The position numbers and the translations under genes are program-made. A stretch of DNA of 32,886 nucleotides from Acidimicrobiales bacterium (GTDB taxonomy: Bacteria; Actinomycetota; Acidimicrobiia; Acidimicrobiales; CADCSY01), in NCBI GenBank assembly GCA_030446545.1, contig JAUJNB010000009.1, forward strand, positions 82,728-115,613, in the 5' to 3' direction. Shown one piece after another: positions 9,587 through 18,060 of this stretch (positions within the stretch are counted from its first letter, which is position 1; the number at the start of each line of letters is the position of its first letter). Below the pieces are notes generated by a model. That model searched no databases. It was not told the DNA's origin and saw only the letters and a program-made list of their open reading frames with translations.

Positions 9587-12000
9587 CGCTCGGCCCCGCC
9601 CCGGGTCAGGCCGGCCAGGGCCCCCGTGCCGCCCGGGCCGCCCGGACGGCGACGGAAGGACGTGCGTCGGGTGACCGGCCCGATGGGCAGGAGCGGGCGG
9701 GGTCCACCGGGGGCCTTGGCCCACTGCTCCACCAGCCAGCCCCGCTTGCGGGCGATGGCGGCCAGGCGGATCTCGGGGTTGACCGCCACGGGAAAGCCCA
9801 CGGCCTCGAGCATGGGCAGGTCGCTGGCCGAGTCGGCGTAGGCCACCGCCTCCTCCAGGCGAAGGCCCTCGGCCTCGGCGTAGTCGGCCATGGCCTGGGC
9901 CCGGGCCTCGCCGGTGGGCGGGGCGCCGGTCAGCTCCCCGTTCCAGATCGGGCCCCGGCCGTCGACCCGGCCTTGCTTGGTGCTCATGCGGGCGCACACG
10001 ATGTCGTCGAACAGCGGGGCCAGGTTGGCCTCCACCACCACGTCGAGGGCGCCGGTGATGAGCACGGTGCGGTGCCCGAGGCGGCGGTGCTGGCGCACCC
10101 GGCGGATACCGGCGGGGAACGACTTGGTCAGCAGCAGGTAGCTCAGCAGCTGGGTGGCATCCTCCTCGAGCTGGGCCACCGGGGCACCCTCGAAGCGGCG
10201 GTAGAAGTGGCGCAGGAAGTCGCCCCGGTCCTGGCGGTCGAGCTTCAACAGCGACGGGGCCTCGGCCAGGGTGCGCAGGGCGAAGCGGACGCGCTCGTCG
10301 GGGGGGAGGCGGCGGGTGGCCAGCCAGGAGTAGGAGTCGACCACGTTGGAGGCGATGAGGGTGTTCTCGAGGTCGAAGGCGGCCAGGTGGCGTTCGGGGG
10401 CGAGCACCCGGTCCCGCAGGCGCTGCGATCGGCTGGGACCGGTACGGGCGCCGGGCGTGACCCGCACCCGGGCGTGTTCCACCACCGAGGGCAGGTGCAC
10501 CTGGGTGACGTAGTGGTCCCAGTCGACGACCCGGGGGTCGTACCCGAACCTGTCCTGGTCGGCGGCGTCGAGCGTGGACCACCGGGCCAGGAGCTCGTCG
10601 ACGGCGAACACGGCCTCGGTCTCGGCGTAGGCACCGTAGAGCTCCACGTAGTCGAGGGCCCGGGAGGCGTCGGCCCGGTGCTCCTCGAGATCGGCGGCCC
10701 AGCGGGCCTGGCCCCCCCGCAGCGGCAGCGCCCCGAGGGCCTTCTCGGCCACGTCGATGACCTTGACCGCCCGCTGCAGCTGGCTCTGGACCCGGCCCCG
10801 GCCCGGGAAGGACCAGCGGGGGACCACGATGGGCTGGCCCTTGGCGTCGTAGAGGGGGTGCTGGCTGAACCAGTCGTGCACCATGTCGACCAGGTGGCGG
10901 TAGTGCAGCGGGTTGGCCGAGCCCGACGCCACCTGGACGATGGCCGGCGCCGGCCCCTCGGGCCGGCGGGCGGCGGCGTCGATCACGGCGGCCACGACCA
11001 GGTCGACGGGGATGACGTCGACCACGCCCTCGGGGATGCCCGGGAACTCCTTGAGCAGGCCCCGGGCGTAGGTGATGATGACCGGCTCGGCCATGCGGAA
11101 GCCACGGATCCACCCGGGGCGGGGCTCGGCCAGGGCCGACTCGATGATCGACGGCCGCACCAGGGTCACCGCCAGCGTGCCCCGGGTCTCGCACAGGGCC
11201 TGCTCGCCCAGCGCCTTGGTGTAGGCGTAGGCGTCGGGCCAGCCCAGGGCCCGGGCCCGGGCCCGCCCGGCCTCGATCATGGTGTCGGCCACCCAGGTGT
11301 CGCGCAGGCGCTCGGCCTTGCTGGCCAGCAGGGGGATGCCCGCGGCCCCGAGCTCGGCCCGCGCCTCCTTGGCGAAGCGGGCCAGCAGGGGCGGGGTCCG
11401 GCTCTCGGCCTCGGTGTCGGCCCGGGACCGCCGGGCGGCGGCCACCTCGTTGCGCCACTGGGGTTTGGGGCCGAAGGGCGTGTCGAACACCGACACCTCG
11501 CCGGCCCGGCCCCGGCGGTTGCCGGCCACGTAGCAGGTGGACACCGAGACCAGGTGGGCCCGGGCGCCCGCGTCCTGCAAGGCCTGAGCCAGGCGGGTGG
11601 GGCCGAGCAGGTTGACCTCCACGGCCCGGTCGAGGGGCGAGTCGAAGGCCACGGCCGCGGCCGCGTGGATGGCCACGTCACAGCTGGCGAGGGCGGCCCG
11701 GCCGGCGTCGTCGAGCCCCAGCCCGTCGGTGCCCACATCGCCGGCGATGACGCTGATGCGCCGGGCGCAGTCGTCGTCGAAGCGGTCGCCCAGGTCGTCC
11801 CGCAGGCGATCGAAGGCGTCGTTGCGGAGCACCTCGCGCTGGACCCGGCGTGCGGGGGTCGAGCGGCGGCCGGCCCGTACGAGCAGGACCAGTTCGCAGT
11901 CGGGCACGCAGCGCAGCAGGCGCTCGACCAGGGCGGTACCGAGGAAACCGGTGGACCCGGTGACCAGGAGGCGGCGTCCGGCCAGGGCGTCGGCGATCAC
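9583..12000 (-). CDS. Fatty acyl-CoA reductase-like SDR fused to a HAD-IB hydrolase domain
   Basis: Two-domain protein of about 805 residues. Residues ~8-360 form an extended SDR of the male-sterility/thioester-reductase type: GSTGFLG (15-21) binds NAD(P), YAYTK (258-262) holds the catalytic Tyr and Lys, and LVRPSIIES follows. Residues ~538-760 form a HAD-IB (SerB-like) domain with FDLENTLI, LITGALDVVVE, GRVDGRGPIWNGELTG and ADSASDLPML. The second acid of the HAD DxD motif is Glu (E545) rather than Asp. Such reductases turn acyl thioesters into aldehydes or alcohols; the HAD partner would remove phosphate from an unknown substrate. GTG at 12000 was chosen because an upstream ATG at 12045 would run through the divergent regulator's start region; the latter remains possible. 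First gene of the operon. Confidence 0.82.
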   Translation of the reverse strand: MIADALAGRRLLVTGSTGFLGTALVERLLRCVPDCELVLLVRAGRRSTPARRVQREVLRNDAFDRLRDDLGDRFDDDCARRISVIAGDVGTDGLGLDDAGRAALASCDVAIHAAAAVAFDSPLDRAVEVNLLGPTRLAQALQDAGARAHLVSVSTCYVAGNRRGRAGEVSVFDTPFGPKPQWRNEVAAARRSRADTEAESRTPPLLARFAKEARAELGAAGIPLLASKAERLRDTWVADTMIEAGRARARALGWPDAYAYTKALGEQALCETRGTLAVTLVRPSIIESALAEPRPGWIRGFRMAEPVIITYARGLLKEFPGIPEGVVDVIPVDLVVAAVIDAAARRPEGPAPAIVQVASGSANPLHYRHLVDMVHDWFSQHPLYDAKGQPIVVPRWSFPGRGRVQSQLQRAVKVIDVAEKALGALPLRGGQARWAADLEEHRADASRALDYVELYGAYAETEAVFAVDELLARWSTLDAADQDRFGYDPRVVDWDHYVTQVHLPSVVEHARVRVTPGARTGPSRSQRLRDRVLAPERHLAAFDLENTLIASNVVDSYSWLATRRLPPDERVRFALRTLAEAPSLLKLDRQDRGDFLRHFYRRFEGAPVAQLEEDATQLLSYLLLTKSFPAGIRRVRQHRRLGHRTVLITGALDVVVEANLAPLFDDIVCARMSTKQGRVDGRGPIWNGELTGAPPTGEARAQAMADYAEAEGLRLEEAVAYADSASDLPMLEAVGFPVAVNPEIRLAAIARKRGWLVEQWAKAPGGPRPLLPIGPVTRRTSFRRRPGGPGGTGALAGLTRGGAER

Positions 12001-12011
12001 GGGGAGTTGTC

Positions 12012-12023
12012 TACCATATGGTA
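12012..12023. promoter_or_regulatory. Perfect 12-bp palindrome, probable TetR operator
   Basis: TACCATATGGTA is a perfect palindrome in the 50 bases between the divergent reductase (start 12000) and TetR gene (start 12051). It is AT-rich against very GC-rich surroundings. Position and symmetry fit an autoregulatory TetR operator controlling both directions. An in-frame ATG at 12018 lies inside it. Confidence 0.65.
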
Positions 12024-12050
12024 AGTGTCCATTCGCATCGACCACCCGGG

Positions 12051-12812
12051 ATGAAGGAGGCCACGGCCACCCGGGCCCGCATCCTCGACGGGGCCCTGGC
12101 CGGCTTCGCCGGCACCGGCTACGGCGCCACGTCGCTCGACAGCCTGGCCGGGGGACTGGGCCTGCGCAAGCAGACGATCCTGCACCATTTCGGCACCAAG
12201 GAGGGGCTGTTGGCGGCCGTGGTCGACCGCTCGGCGGCCGAGCTGGCCGAGGCCCTGGAGCAGGGACTGGCCCGGGCCGGCCCCGGCTTCGCCCGGGTGG
12301 AGGAGGTGGTGCGGGCCACCTTCCGCCTGGCCGCCCGTCGGCCCGAGCTCCTGGGCCTGCTCCGGGAGGTCAGCCGGTTGGGACCGCCTCCGGCCGACCG
12401 CCTGGTCGAGGTGCTCGACCCGCTGGTGGTGCGGGCCGGGGCCTTTCTGGAAGAGGAGATGGCGGCCGGGCGCATGCGCCGCCACGACCCCCGGCTGCTG
12501 CTGCTGTCGGCCTACTCCAGCGTCATCGGGGCGGCCACCGAGGTCGAGGTGCTGCGTTCGGTGGGGGTGGAGCCCACGGCCCGGACCCTGGTGCGGCGGC
12601 GGGCCGAGCTGCTCGCCTTCCTGCGCTCGGCGCTGGTGGGCCCCTCAGCGGGGGCGCCCGACCCGGCCGGAGCGGCGGGCGTGGCGTTCCAGGGCCAGGC
12701 CCACGAGGCGGTCGACCAGCTCGGGGTAGGCCAGGCCCGAGGCCGCCCACAGGCGGGGGTACATGGACTGGGGGGTGAAGCCGGGGATGGTGTTGACCTC
12801 GTTGACCAGTAG
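12051..12812 (+). CDS. TetR-family transcriptional regulator
   Basis: 253 residues. The N-terminal HTH is clear: TRARILDGALAGFAGTGYGATSLDSLAG followed by LRKQTILHHFGTKEGLLAAVV. The all-helical ligand domain then extends to about residue 198 (RRRAELLAFLRSALVGP). It sits divergent from the acyl-reductase operon with a palindrome between, so it probably represses that operon and itself in response to a hydrophobic ligand such as an acyl-CoA; this is inferred from context. ATG 12051 is preferred because it leaves the palindrome untranslated; ATG 12018 is in frame and possible. The last ~55 residues have unusual composition and read antisense to the 3' end of ddl, overlapping it by 168 bases, so an undetected indel near 12640 may hide the true stop. 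Confidence 0.82.
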   Translation: MKEATATRARILDGALAGFAGTGYGATSLDSLAGGLGLRKQTILHHFGTKEGLLAAVVDRSAAELAEALEQGLARAGPGFARVEEVVRATFRLAARRPELLGLLREVSRLGPPPADRLVEVLDPLVVRAGAFLEEEMAAGRMRRHDPRLLLLSAYSSVIGAATEVEVLRSVGVEPTARTLVRRRAELLAFLRSALVGPSAGAPDPAGAAGVAFQGQAHEAVDQLGVGQARGRPQAGVHGLGGEAGDGVDLVDQ

Positions 12813-13793
12813 CCCTCGGCCTCCTTCCTCGTAGAAGAAGTCCACCCGGGCCATGCCCTCCACCCGCAGGGCGGTGGCGGCGGCCCCGGCCAGGCGCTCC
12901 ACCTGGTCGGCCACGCCGCCGGCCAGGACGGCGGGCACGACGAGCTCGGCACCGGAGCCCGAGTACTTGTCGTCGTAGTCGTAGAACTCGGCCCCGGGGA
13001 CGATCTCGCCCGGCACCGAGACCTCGAACTCGGTGTTCCCCAACACGCCGCACTCGATCTCCCGGCCGGCGACGGCCTCCTCGACCACCAGCCACTCGTC
13101 GAAGGACAACGCCAGTTCGACCGCGGCGGGGAGGTCGTTCGGGTCGTCGACCCGCGAGATCCCCACCGACGATCCCAGGTTGGCGGGCTTGACGAACACG
13201 GGCCAGCCCAGTTCGTGGCCCACCTGCACCTCGAGCGTGGCGTCGACCTGACCGTCGCGACGGGTCAGGTGCCGGGCCTGGGGCAGGCCGGCGGCCGCCA
13301 GCACGTCCTTGGCCTTGGCCTTGTCCATGCACAGCGCCGACCCCAGCACGCCGCTGCCCACGTAAGCCACTCCGGCCAGCTCCAGCAGGCCCTGGACGGT
13401 GCCGTCCTCGCCCTGAGGCCCGTGCAGCAGGGGCAGCACGACGGTGGGGACGTCGCCGGGCCCGCCGGCCAGCACGGGCAGAGGGTCGACCTCGGGCCCG
13501 TCGGCCACCAGGGTCGCCGGCAGGGCGCCGGCGCCGGCGCCGGGGGCCGAAGCGACCGGGGCTGCCTCGGCCGACACCCAGCGACCGCCGCCGGTGATGC
13601 CGAGGGGGTACACGTCGTAGCGGTCGAGGTCGAGGGCACCCAGCACCGAGGCGGCGGAGACGCAGGAGACCTCGTGCTCGGCCGAGCGGCCCCCGAAGAG
13701 CAGTACCAGCCGCAGGCGCCGAGGCAGCGTGGGGGCCGGGAGCGAGGGTGGGCGGGTGCGGGCGGCCACGGGTGTGGCACGGTAGCGGGCCAT
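12645..13793 (-). CDS. ddl: D-alanine--D-alanine ligase
   Basis: ATP-grasp ligase of about 382 residues that joins two D-Ala for peptidoglycan precursors in the cytosol. Signatures in order: LLFGGRSAEHEVSCVSA near residue 30, HGPQGEDGTVQGLLEL (the GEDG block), VGSGVLGSALCMDKA, FVKPANLGSSVGI (ATP-binding Lys and Gly/Ser loop), and the Mg-binding end block MARVDFFYEEGG then LVNEVNTIPGFTPQSMYP. The ATG at 13793 is chosen because the 5' extension beyond it overlaps murF and has no family similarity; a GTG about 20 bases in would also fit. It is divergent from murF, its next-step partner in making UDP-MurNAc-pentapeptide, with start codons sharing CATG. Confidence 0.93.
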   Translation of the reverse strand: MARYRATPVAARTRPPSLPAPTLPRRLRLVLLFGGRSAEHEVSCVSAASVLGALDLDRYDVYPLGITGGGRWVSAEAAPVASAPGAGAGALPATLVADGPEVDPLPVLAGGPGDVPTVVLPLLHGPQGEDGTVQGLLELAGVAYVGSGVLGSALCMDKAKAKDVLAAAGLPQARHLTRRDGQVDATLEVQVGHELGWPVFVKPANLGSSVGISRVDDPNDLPAAVELALSFDEWLVVEEAVAGREIECGVLGNTEFEVSVPGEIVPGAEFYDYDDKYSGSGAELVVPAVLAGGVADQVERLAGAAATALRVEGMARVDFFYEEGGRGLLVNEVNTIPGFTPQSMYPRLWAASGLAYPELVDRLVGLALERHARRSGRVGRPR

Positions 13794-15123
13794 GCGGTGG
13801 TGGACCTCGGAGGTGGCCCGGGTGACGGGCGGGGAGCTGGTCGGTCCCGACGTGGAGGTGGAAGGTGCCGCCATCGACTCCCGTCGGGTGCGGGGCGGCG
13901 AGCTCTTCGTGGCCGTGGTGGCCGAGCGTGACGGCCACGACTTCATCGCCGACGCGGTGGCGGCCGGCGCGCCGGCCTTCCTGACCGCCCGCCCCGCCCG
14001 CTACGGCACGGCCGTGATGGTGCACGACACCCGCATGGCGCTGGCCGCCCTGGGCCGCCAGGCCCGATCCCGCCTGGGTGACCGGGTGGTGGCGGTGACC
14101 GGCTCGGTGGGCAAGACGTCGGTGAAGGACCTGCTGGCGGCCGCGCTCGGCGCCCGGTGGGCCACGTCGGCCAGCACGGGCTCGTTCAACAACGAGCTGG
14201 GCGTGCCCCTGACCCTCCTCGTCGCCCCCGACGGCACCGAGGCGGTGGTGCTGGAGATGGGCGCCCGGGCGCCCGGCGACCTCCGCCTGCTGTGTGACCT
14301 GGCCCGGCCCAGTGTCGGGGTGGTCACCAACGTGGGCCTGGTCCACACCGAGACGTTCGGCACGCTGGAGCAGGTGGCCCGGGCCAAGGCCGAGCTGGTC
14401 GAGTCGTTGCCGCCCGGCGGGACGGCCGTGCTCAACGGCGACGACGCCCTGGTGTCGGCCATGGCGGCCCAGGCGACCGCCTTGGCGGTCCTCCGCTTCG
14501 GGCTGTCGTCCGAGGCCGACGTCACCGCCACCGAAGTCATCCTCGACGGTGAGCTCCGTCCGTCTTTCCGGTTGCGCTCGCCGTGGGGCGACACCGAGGT
14601 GCGCCTGGCGGTGCGGGGCCGTCACCAGGTGGGCAACGCCCTGGCCGCGGCGGCGGCCGCCCTGGCGTGCGACGTCGAGCCGTCGGCGGTGGCGGCCGGG
14701 TTGTCGGGGGCCTCGTTGTCGCCGTGGCGGATGGAACTGCTCCGCTCGCCGACGGGGGCGCTCGTCCTCAACGACGCCTACAACGCCAACCCGGTCTCGG
14801 TGGCCGGCGCCCTGCGGGCCCTGGCCGAGCTCGACGCCCGCCGTCGCATCGCCGTGCTCGGCACCATGGCCGAGCTGGGCGAGGTGTCGGACCGGGAGCA
14901 CCGGGCCGTGGCCGCCCTGGCCCATGAGCTCGGGGTCCGCGTCGTGTCGGTGGGCGAGGCGGCCTACGGCGGCGAGGTGGTGGCCGGTCCCGACGAGGCC
15001 GTGGTGGCGCTGGGCCCGCTGGGCGAGGGGGATGTCGTGTTGGTCAAGGGGAGCCGGGTGGCCGGGCTGGAGCGGCTGGCAGCCCGCCTGTCGGGTGGCG
15101 ATCCGGAGCCACCGGCGGGTTGA
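13792..15123 (+). CDS. murF: UDP-N-acetylmuramoyl-tripeptide--D-alanyl-D-alanine ligase
   Basis: 443-residue Mur ligase that adds D-Ala-D-Ala to UDP-MurNAc-tripeptide using ATP in the cytosol. N-terminal UDP-binding domain: AAIDSRRVRGGELFVAV, around residues 26-42. Central ATPase domain: P-loop TGSVGKTS at 103-110, then FNNELGVPLTLL and LEMGARAPGDL. C-terminal domain: LNDAYNANPVS, the conserved MurF block, and VLGTMAELG. Length is normal. The ATG at 13792 gives MRWWTSEVARVTGG, aligned with the family start; it lies back to back with ddl so any murF promoter must lie inside the ddl 5' region. Confidence 0.94.
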   Translation: MRWWTSEVARVTGGELVGPDVEVEGAAIDSRRVRGGELFVAVVAERDGHDFIADAVAAGAPAFLTARPARYGTAVMVHDTRMALAALGRQARSRLGDRVVAVTGSVGKTSVKDLLAAALGARWATSASTGSFNNELGVPLTLLVAPDGTEAVVLEMGARAPGDLRLLCDLARPSVGVVTNVGLVHTETFGTLEQVARAKAELVESLPPGGTAVLNGDDALVSAMAAQATALAVLRFGLSSEADVTATEVILDGELRPSFRLRSPWGDTEVRLAVRGRHQVGNALAAAAAALACDVEPSAVAAGLSGASLSPWRMELLRSPTGALVLNDAYNANPVSVAGALRALAELDARRRIAVLGTMAELGEVSDREHRAVAALAHELGVRVVSVGEAAYGGEVVAGPDEAVVALGPLGEGDVVLVKGSRVAGLERLAARLSGGDPEPPAG

Positions 15124-15200
15124 CGGCTGGCGGCGTCGGTGCTGCCCGTGTCAGGTCGGGGATGTCAGAGGTGGGATGCCCGATCGCGCTTGGCCCGACC

Positions 15201-16529
15201 TCACGGACAGCCGGGTGGGGGGTCGCACAGGGCTGGCGGGCCGGTGGTCGCGACAGGCGGGGCGCGCGGCCCGGCGGCCACCTCCTTCCCCTCTTCCAGA
15301 CGGGCGTAGCCGGCCAGAACTAGGGCGGCCAGCACCCCGTAGCCCATCACCAGGCTGATCGACGTGCGTTCGGCCAGGGGCCCGGCCACGAGGAGCCCGA
15401 GGGGGATGGTCCCGCCGAAGGCCATGACCCACAGGGCCATGACCCGACCCCGTACGGCGTCGGCGAGACGTTCCTGGAGCACCACCGACAACGCCGTGAC
15501 CATGGCGAAGTAGAAGAAGCCGACCACCACGGCGACGCCGTAGGCCGGGGCCGGCGCTCGCAGGGCGGCGAACACCCCGAGGGACACTGCGAAGCCGACC
15601 AGGCCCTGGCGCACCAGAAGGGGCCGGGACCAGCCGGCCAGGAAGGTGCCGATCGACACCGCACCCACGATGGCCCCCAGGCCGAAGCAGGTGTAGAGCA
15701 GGCCGTAGGCGGTGCTGGAGGGGTCGATGCCGAGGTTGCGGGAGGCGATGGTCGGCATCTGGCCGATGAAGGGCATGCACAGCAAGGCGAAGGTGGCCAT
15801 GGTCACCAGGCAGCGCCGGACCAGGGGGTCGTGGCGGGCCACGGTGAAGCCGCCGGCGAGGCGTCCCCACCCCGAGACCAGGTCGTCGGGCGCGGCCAGC
15901 ACGGGCGGGATGCGCACGGCCAGCACGGCGGCGATGACGAAGAGGTAGGAGACGGCGTTGATGGCAAAGACCGACTGGGCGCCGAAGGCGGCGAAGGCCA
16001 GACCGCCGAGGGCCGGGCCCACCACCCGGGCCACGTTCATCTGAGTGGAACTGAGCGAGACGGCCCCAGCCAGATCGCCTCGTTCGACGAGGGTGGGCAG
16101 CACGGCGCTGAAGGTGGGCATGTGGATGGCGCTGCCGATACCGATCAGGGCCACCACGGCCAGGAGGGCGCCCTCCGACGGATCACCGCCGGCCACCAGG
16201 AGGGCCAGGGCGGCCGACGCCAGCATCTGCTCGATCTCGGCAGCGATGAGCAGGCGGCGGCGGTCGACCACGTCGGCCAGGGCCCCACCCACCACGGACA
16301 GGACCAACATGGGCCCGAGCTGGGCGAAGAGCACCAGGCTGAGGAAGGTGGGAGACCCCGAGAGCTCCAGGGCGTAGGCCCCGAGGGTGACCGACTGCAT
16401 CCAGGTGCCGATGCTGGAGGCGAAGGAGCCCAGGAACACGATGCGAAAGCCACGCTGGGCCAGCGCGGCCCGGGCGGTCCCCGGCCGCACGGGGGGCGGC
16501 GAGGGGATGGTCGGGGGCCGCACGGACAC
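15201..16529 (-). CDS. MFS_3-type (EntS-like) major facilitator exporter
   Basis: 442 residues with about twelve hydrophobic segments, typical of the MFS_3/EntS-like group of drug and siderophore exporters. Seen: RGFRIVFLGSFASSIGTWMQSVTLG at the first helix, GGALADVVDRRRLL (the MFS loop 2-3 motif A), LSSTQMNVARVVGPALGGLAF in helix 5, and MALWVMAFGGTIPLGLLVAGPLAE near the end. GTG at 16529 gives VSVRPPTIPSPPP; the frame remains open upstream but that part reads antisense-like over the next gene. It is convergent with murF, with 77 bases between the stops. The substrate cannot be predicted. Confidence 0.88.
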   Translation of the reverse strand: MSVRPPTIPSPPPVRPGTARAALAQRGFRIVFLGSFASSIGTWMQSVTLGAYALELSGSPTFLSLVLFAQLGPMLVLSVVGGALADVVDRRRLLIAAEIEQMLASAALALLVAGGDPSEGALLAVVALIGIGSAIHMPTFSAVLPTLVERGDLAGAVSLSSTQMNVARVVGPALGGLAFAAFGAQSVFAINAVSYLFVIAAVLAVRIPPVLAAPDDLVSGWGRLAGGFTVARHDPLVRRCLVTMATFALLCMPFIGQMPTIASRNLGIDPSSTAYGLLYTCFGLGAIVGAVSIGTFLAGWSRPLLVRQGLVGFAVSLGVFAALRAPAPAYGVAVVVGFFYFAMVTALSVVLQERLADAVRGRVMALWVMAFGGTIPLGLLVAGPLAERTSISLVMGYGVLAALVLAGYARLEEGKEVAAGPRAPPVATTGPPALCDPPPGCP

Positions 16530-16606
16530 CCGGCGAGGGTACGGGTCGCGAGCATCCCGGCGATCCTGGTCGGGCCCCGCCCCCCCACTCAGGACCGGAC
16601 GGGTCC

Positions 16607-17206
16607 TCAGGGCCGGATGTGCCGGGCCAACCCCCGGAGATAGCGGTTGACGGCCTGGTGCTGGACCTGGGCCACGACCGGTGCCAGGGCCCGGCCGGCG
16701 AGGGTGGCCGGAGTGGCGTCCACGGTGACGTGGAGGTGCAGGTCGCCACCTTCGACCCGCTCGATCAGGAACGCCTCCTCGCCCCGGGCGGGATGGCCGG
16801 GGAGGGTGCCGTAGGCGAAGCCGAAGCGGTCGGCCTCGTCGACCACGTCGACCACCCGGTTGGGGGCGGTCACCTCGACCGGGCCGAAGGCCAGGACCAC
16901 CAGCAGGGTCTGACCGACCTCGACGACTGCACCGGGTGGGTGGATGCGGGCTCCCAGATGGCGTTGCGGCACCCACGTCCGCAGGCCGTCGACGGCCGTG
17001 GCGAAGGCCTTGCGCCCGGAGAGGTCGTCGTCGACCCTGGCCAGCACCCGCCGGACCGAGCGCGCGGCCCGACCGGGCCAGCGGTCGGGGTGGAGGGTGG
17101 AGCCGACGTGGTCGTAGGTCAGCTCGGCCCGCAGGGCGAGGGCCTGGCGTTGGTCGAGCACCTCGACCGAGGATCGACCCAGGCGGGCCCCGCCGGCGCC
17201 GGTCAC
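16607..17206 (-). CDS. DUF1990 family protein
   Basis: 199 residues matching the DUF1990 pattern: an early LTYDHVGSTL block, FATAVDGLRTWVPQRHLGARI, VGQTLLVVLAF, APNRVVDVVDEADRFGFAYGTLPGHP and EEAFLIER. The fold is thought to be START-like; no activity is established. The GTG at 17206 overlaps the stop of the yndJ-like gene by four bases. In some organisms the YndJ membrane protein carries this domain at its C-terminus; here the two are separate but coupled genes, which supports a shared function. Confidence 0.85.
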   Translation of the reverse strand: MTGAGGARLGRSSVEVLDQRQALALRAELTYDHVGSTLHPDRWPGRAARSVRRVLARVDDDLSGRKAFATAVDGLRTWVPQRHLGARIHPPGAVVEVGQTLLVVLAFGPVEVTAPNRVVDVVDEADRFGFAYGTLPGHPARGEEAFLIERVEGGDLHLHVTVDATPATLAGRALAPVVAQVQHQAVNRYLRGLARHIRP

Positions 17207-18057
17207 GACGCTGCCATCCTGCGTCGGTGGGTCGGGCGAGGCCGACGGGCCAGGCGGTGGCCGGCGAGCCCGCACAGGGTGAAGCCGAGGGCGTTGGCCA
17301 CGCCGTGGGTCCGGGCCATGGCGGGGATCGACAGGGCGGGCACGTCGACATGTTGGCCGGCGGCCCAGGCCACGGCCAGGACCATGGGCACCCACACCGC
17401 CAACCCCGACACGCTGAGCAGCACGCGGGTCGCCCCGTCGACGTCGCCCCTGGCCGCCGACGCCAGCTGGAGGCTGGCCGTCAGCCACACGCCGATGGTC
17501 ATGAGCACCGCGCCCCCGATCTGGGGCAACGGGTGGCCGACCAGGAACCCGAGCGCCACGACGGGCGGGGCCGCGCCGGTGAGGACCACCGCCGCCTCGC
17601 CCGTCCGACTGCGGCCGAACCTCCCGGCTGCGCCGACCGGCGCGGCGCCGGCCAGGCCGGCGAGGACGAGGGCGCCGGACCCGGCATAGGTGTAGTGCAC
17701 GGCGGTGAGAGCGACGATGGGCTCGGTCACCCCGAAGGGCGAGGCGCCCAGGCGCGACGCCGACAGGGCGCCGGCGGCCACGACGGCGTAGGCCGAGGCG
17801 AGGACCGCCACGCCGTCCTCCAGTCGCCAGTCGGCCCATGGCCCGGCCCGTCGCATGGCGACGACCATGGTGGCGCCCGAGGCGGCCACCCAGGGCATCA
17901 CCAGCACGGCGGCCACGGGCCCGGTGTCGAGGAGCAGGGCCACGGCCAGGCCGGCGACGGCGCCGGTCCACCACCACCAGCGGCCACCGAGGGCGAGGGG
18001 CAGGACCACGGCCACACCGAGGAGGACCACGGCGTCGACCAGGCTGAGCGGTCCCAC
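17203..18057 (-). CDS. YndJ-like multi-pass membrane protein
   Basis: 284 residues with about nine or ten hydrophobic segments from residue 5 to 270 and a short basic C-terminus (HRLARRPRPTHRRR). Sequence such as FGVTEPIVALTAVHYTYAGSGALVLAGLAG and FLVGHPLPQIGGAVLMTIGVW resembles the YndJ family of Bacillus and actinobacteria. Function unknown. The GTG at 18057 is three bases from the stop of the sigma-like chimera at 18061, so 16.6-19.2 kb reads as one transcriptional unit. Confidence 0.72.
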   Translation of the reverse strand: MGPLSLVDAVVLLGVAVVLPLALGGRWWWWTGAVAGLAVALLLDTGPVAAVLVMPWVAASGATMVVAMRRAGPWADWRLEDGVAVLASAYAVVAAGALSASRLGASPFGVTEPIVALTAVHYTYAGSGALVLAGLAGAAPVGAAGRFGRSRTGEAAVVLTGAAPPVVALGFLVGHPLPQIGGAVLMTIGVWLTASLQLASAARGDVDGATRVLLSVSGLAVWVPMVLAVAWAAGQHVDVPALSIPAMARTHGVANALGFTLCGLAGHRLARRPRPTHRRRMAAS

Positions 18058-18060
18058 GGT

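Noticed and set aside
9973..12024. 683-codon open frame on the plus strand
   Set aside because: Antisense mirror of the acyl-reductase/HAD gene with no recognisable motif.
12523..14925. 800-codon open frame on the minus strand through ddl and murF
   Set aside because: Shadow frame; ddl and murF motifs lie in other frames.
15153..15201. AGGTCGGG/CCCGACCT inverted repeat between murF and the MFS gene
   Set aside because: Only 8-bp arms with a 33-base loop; too weak to call a terminator.
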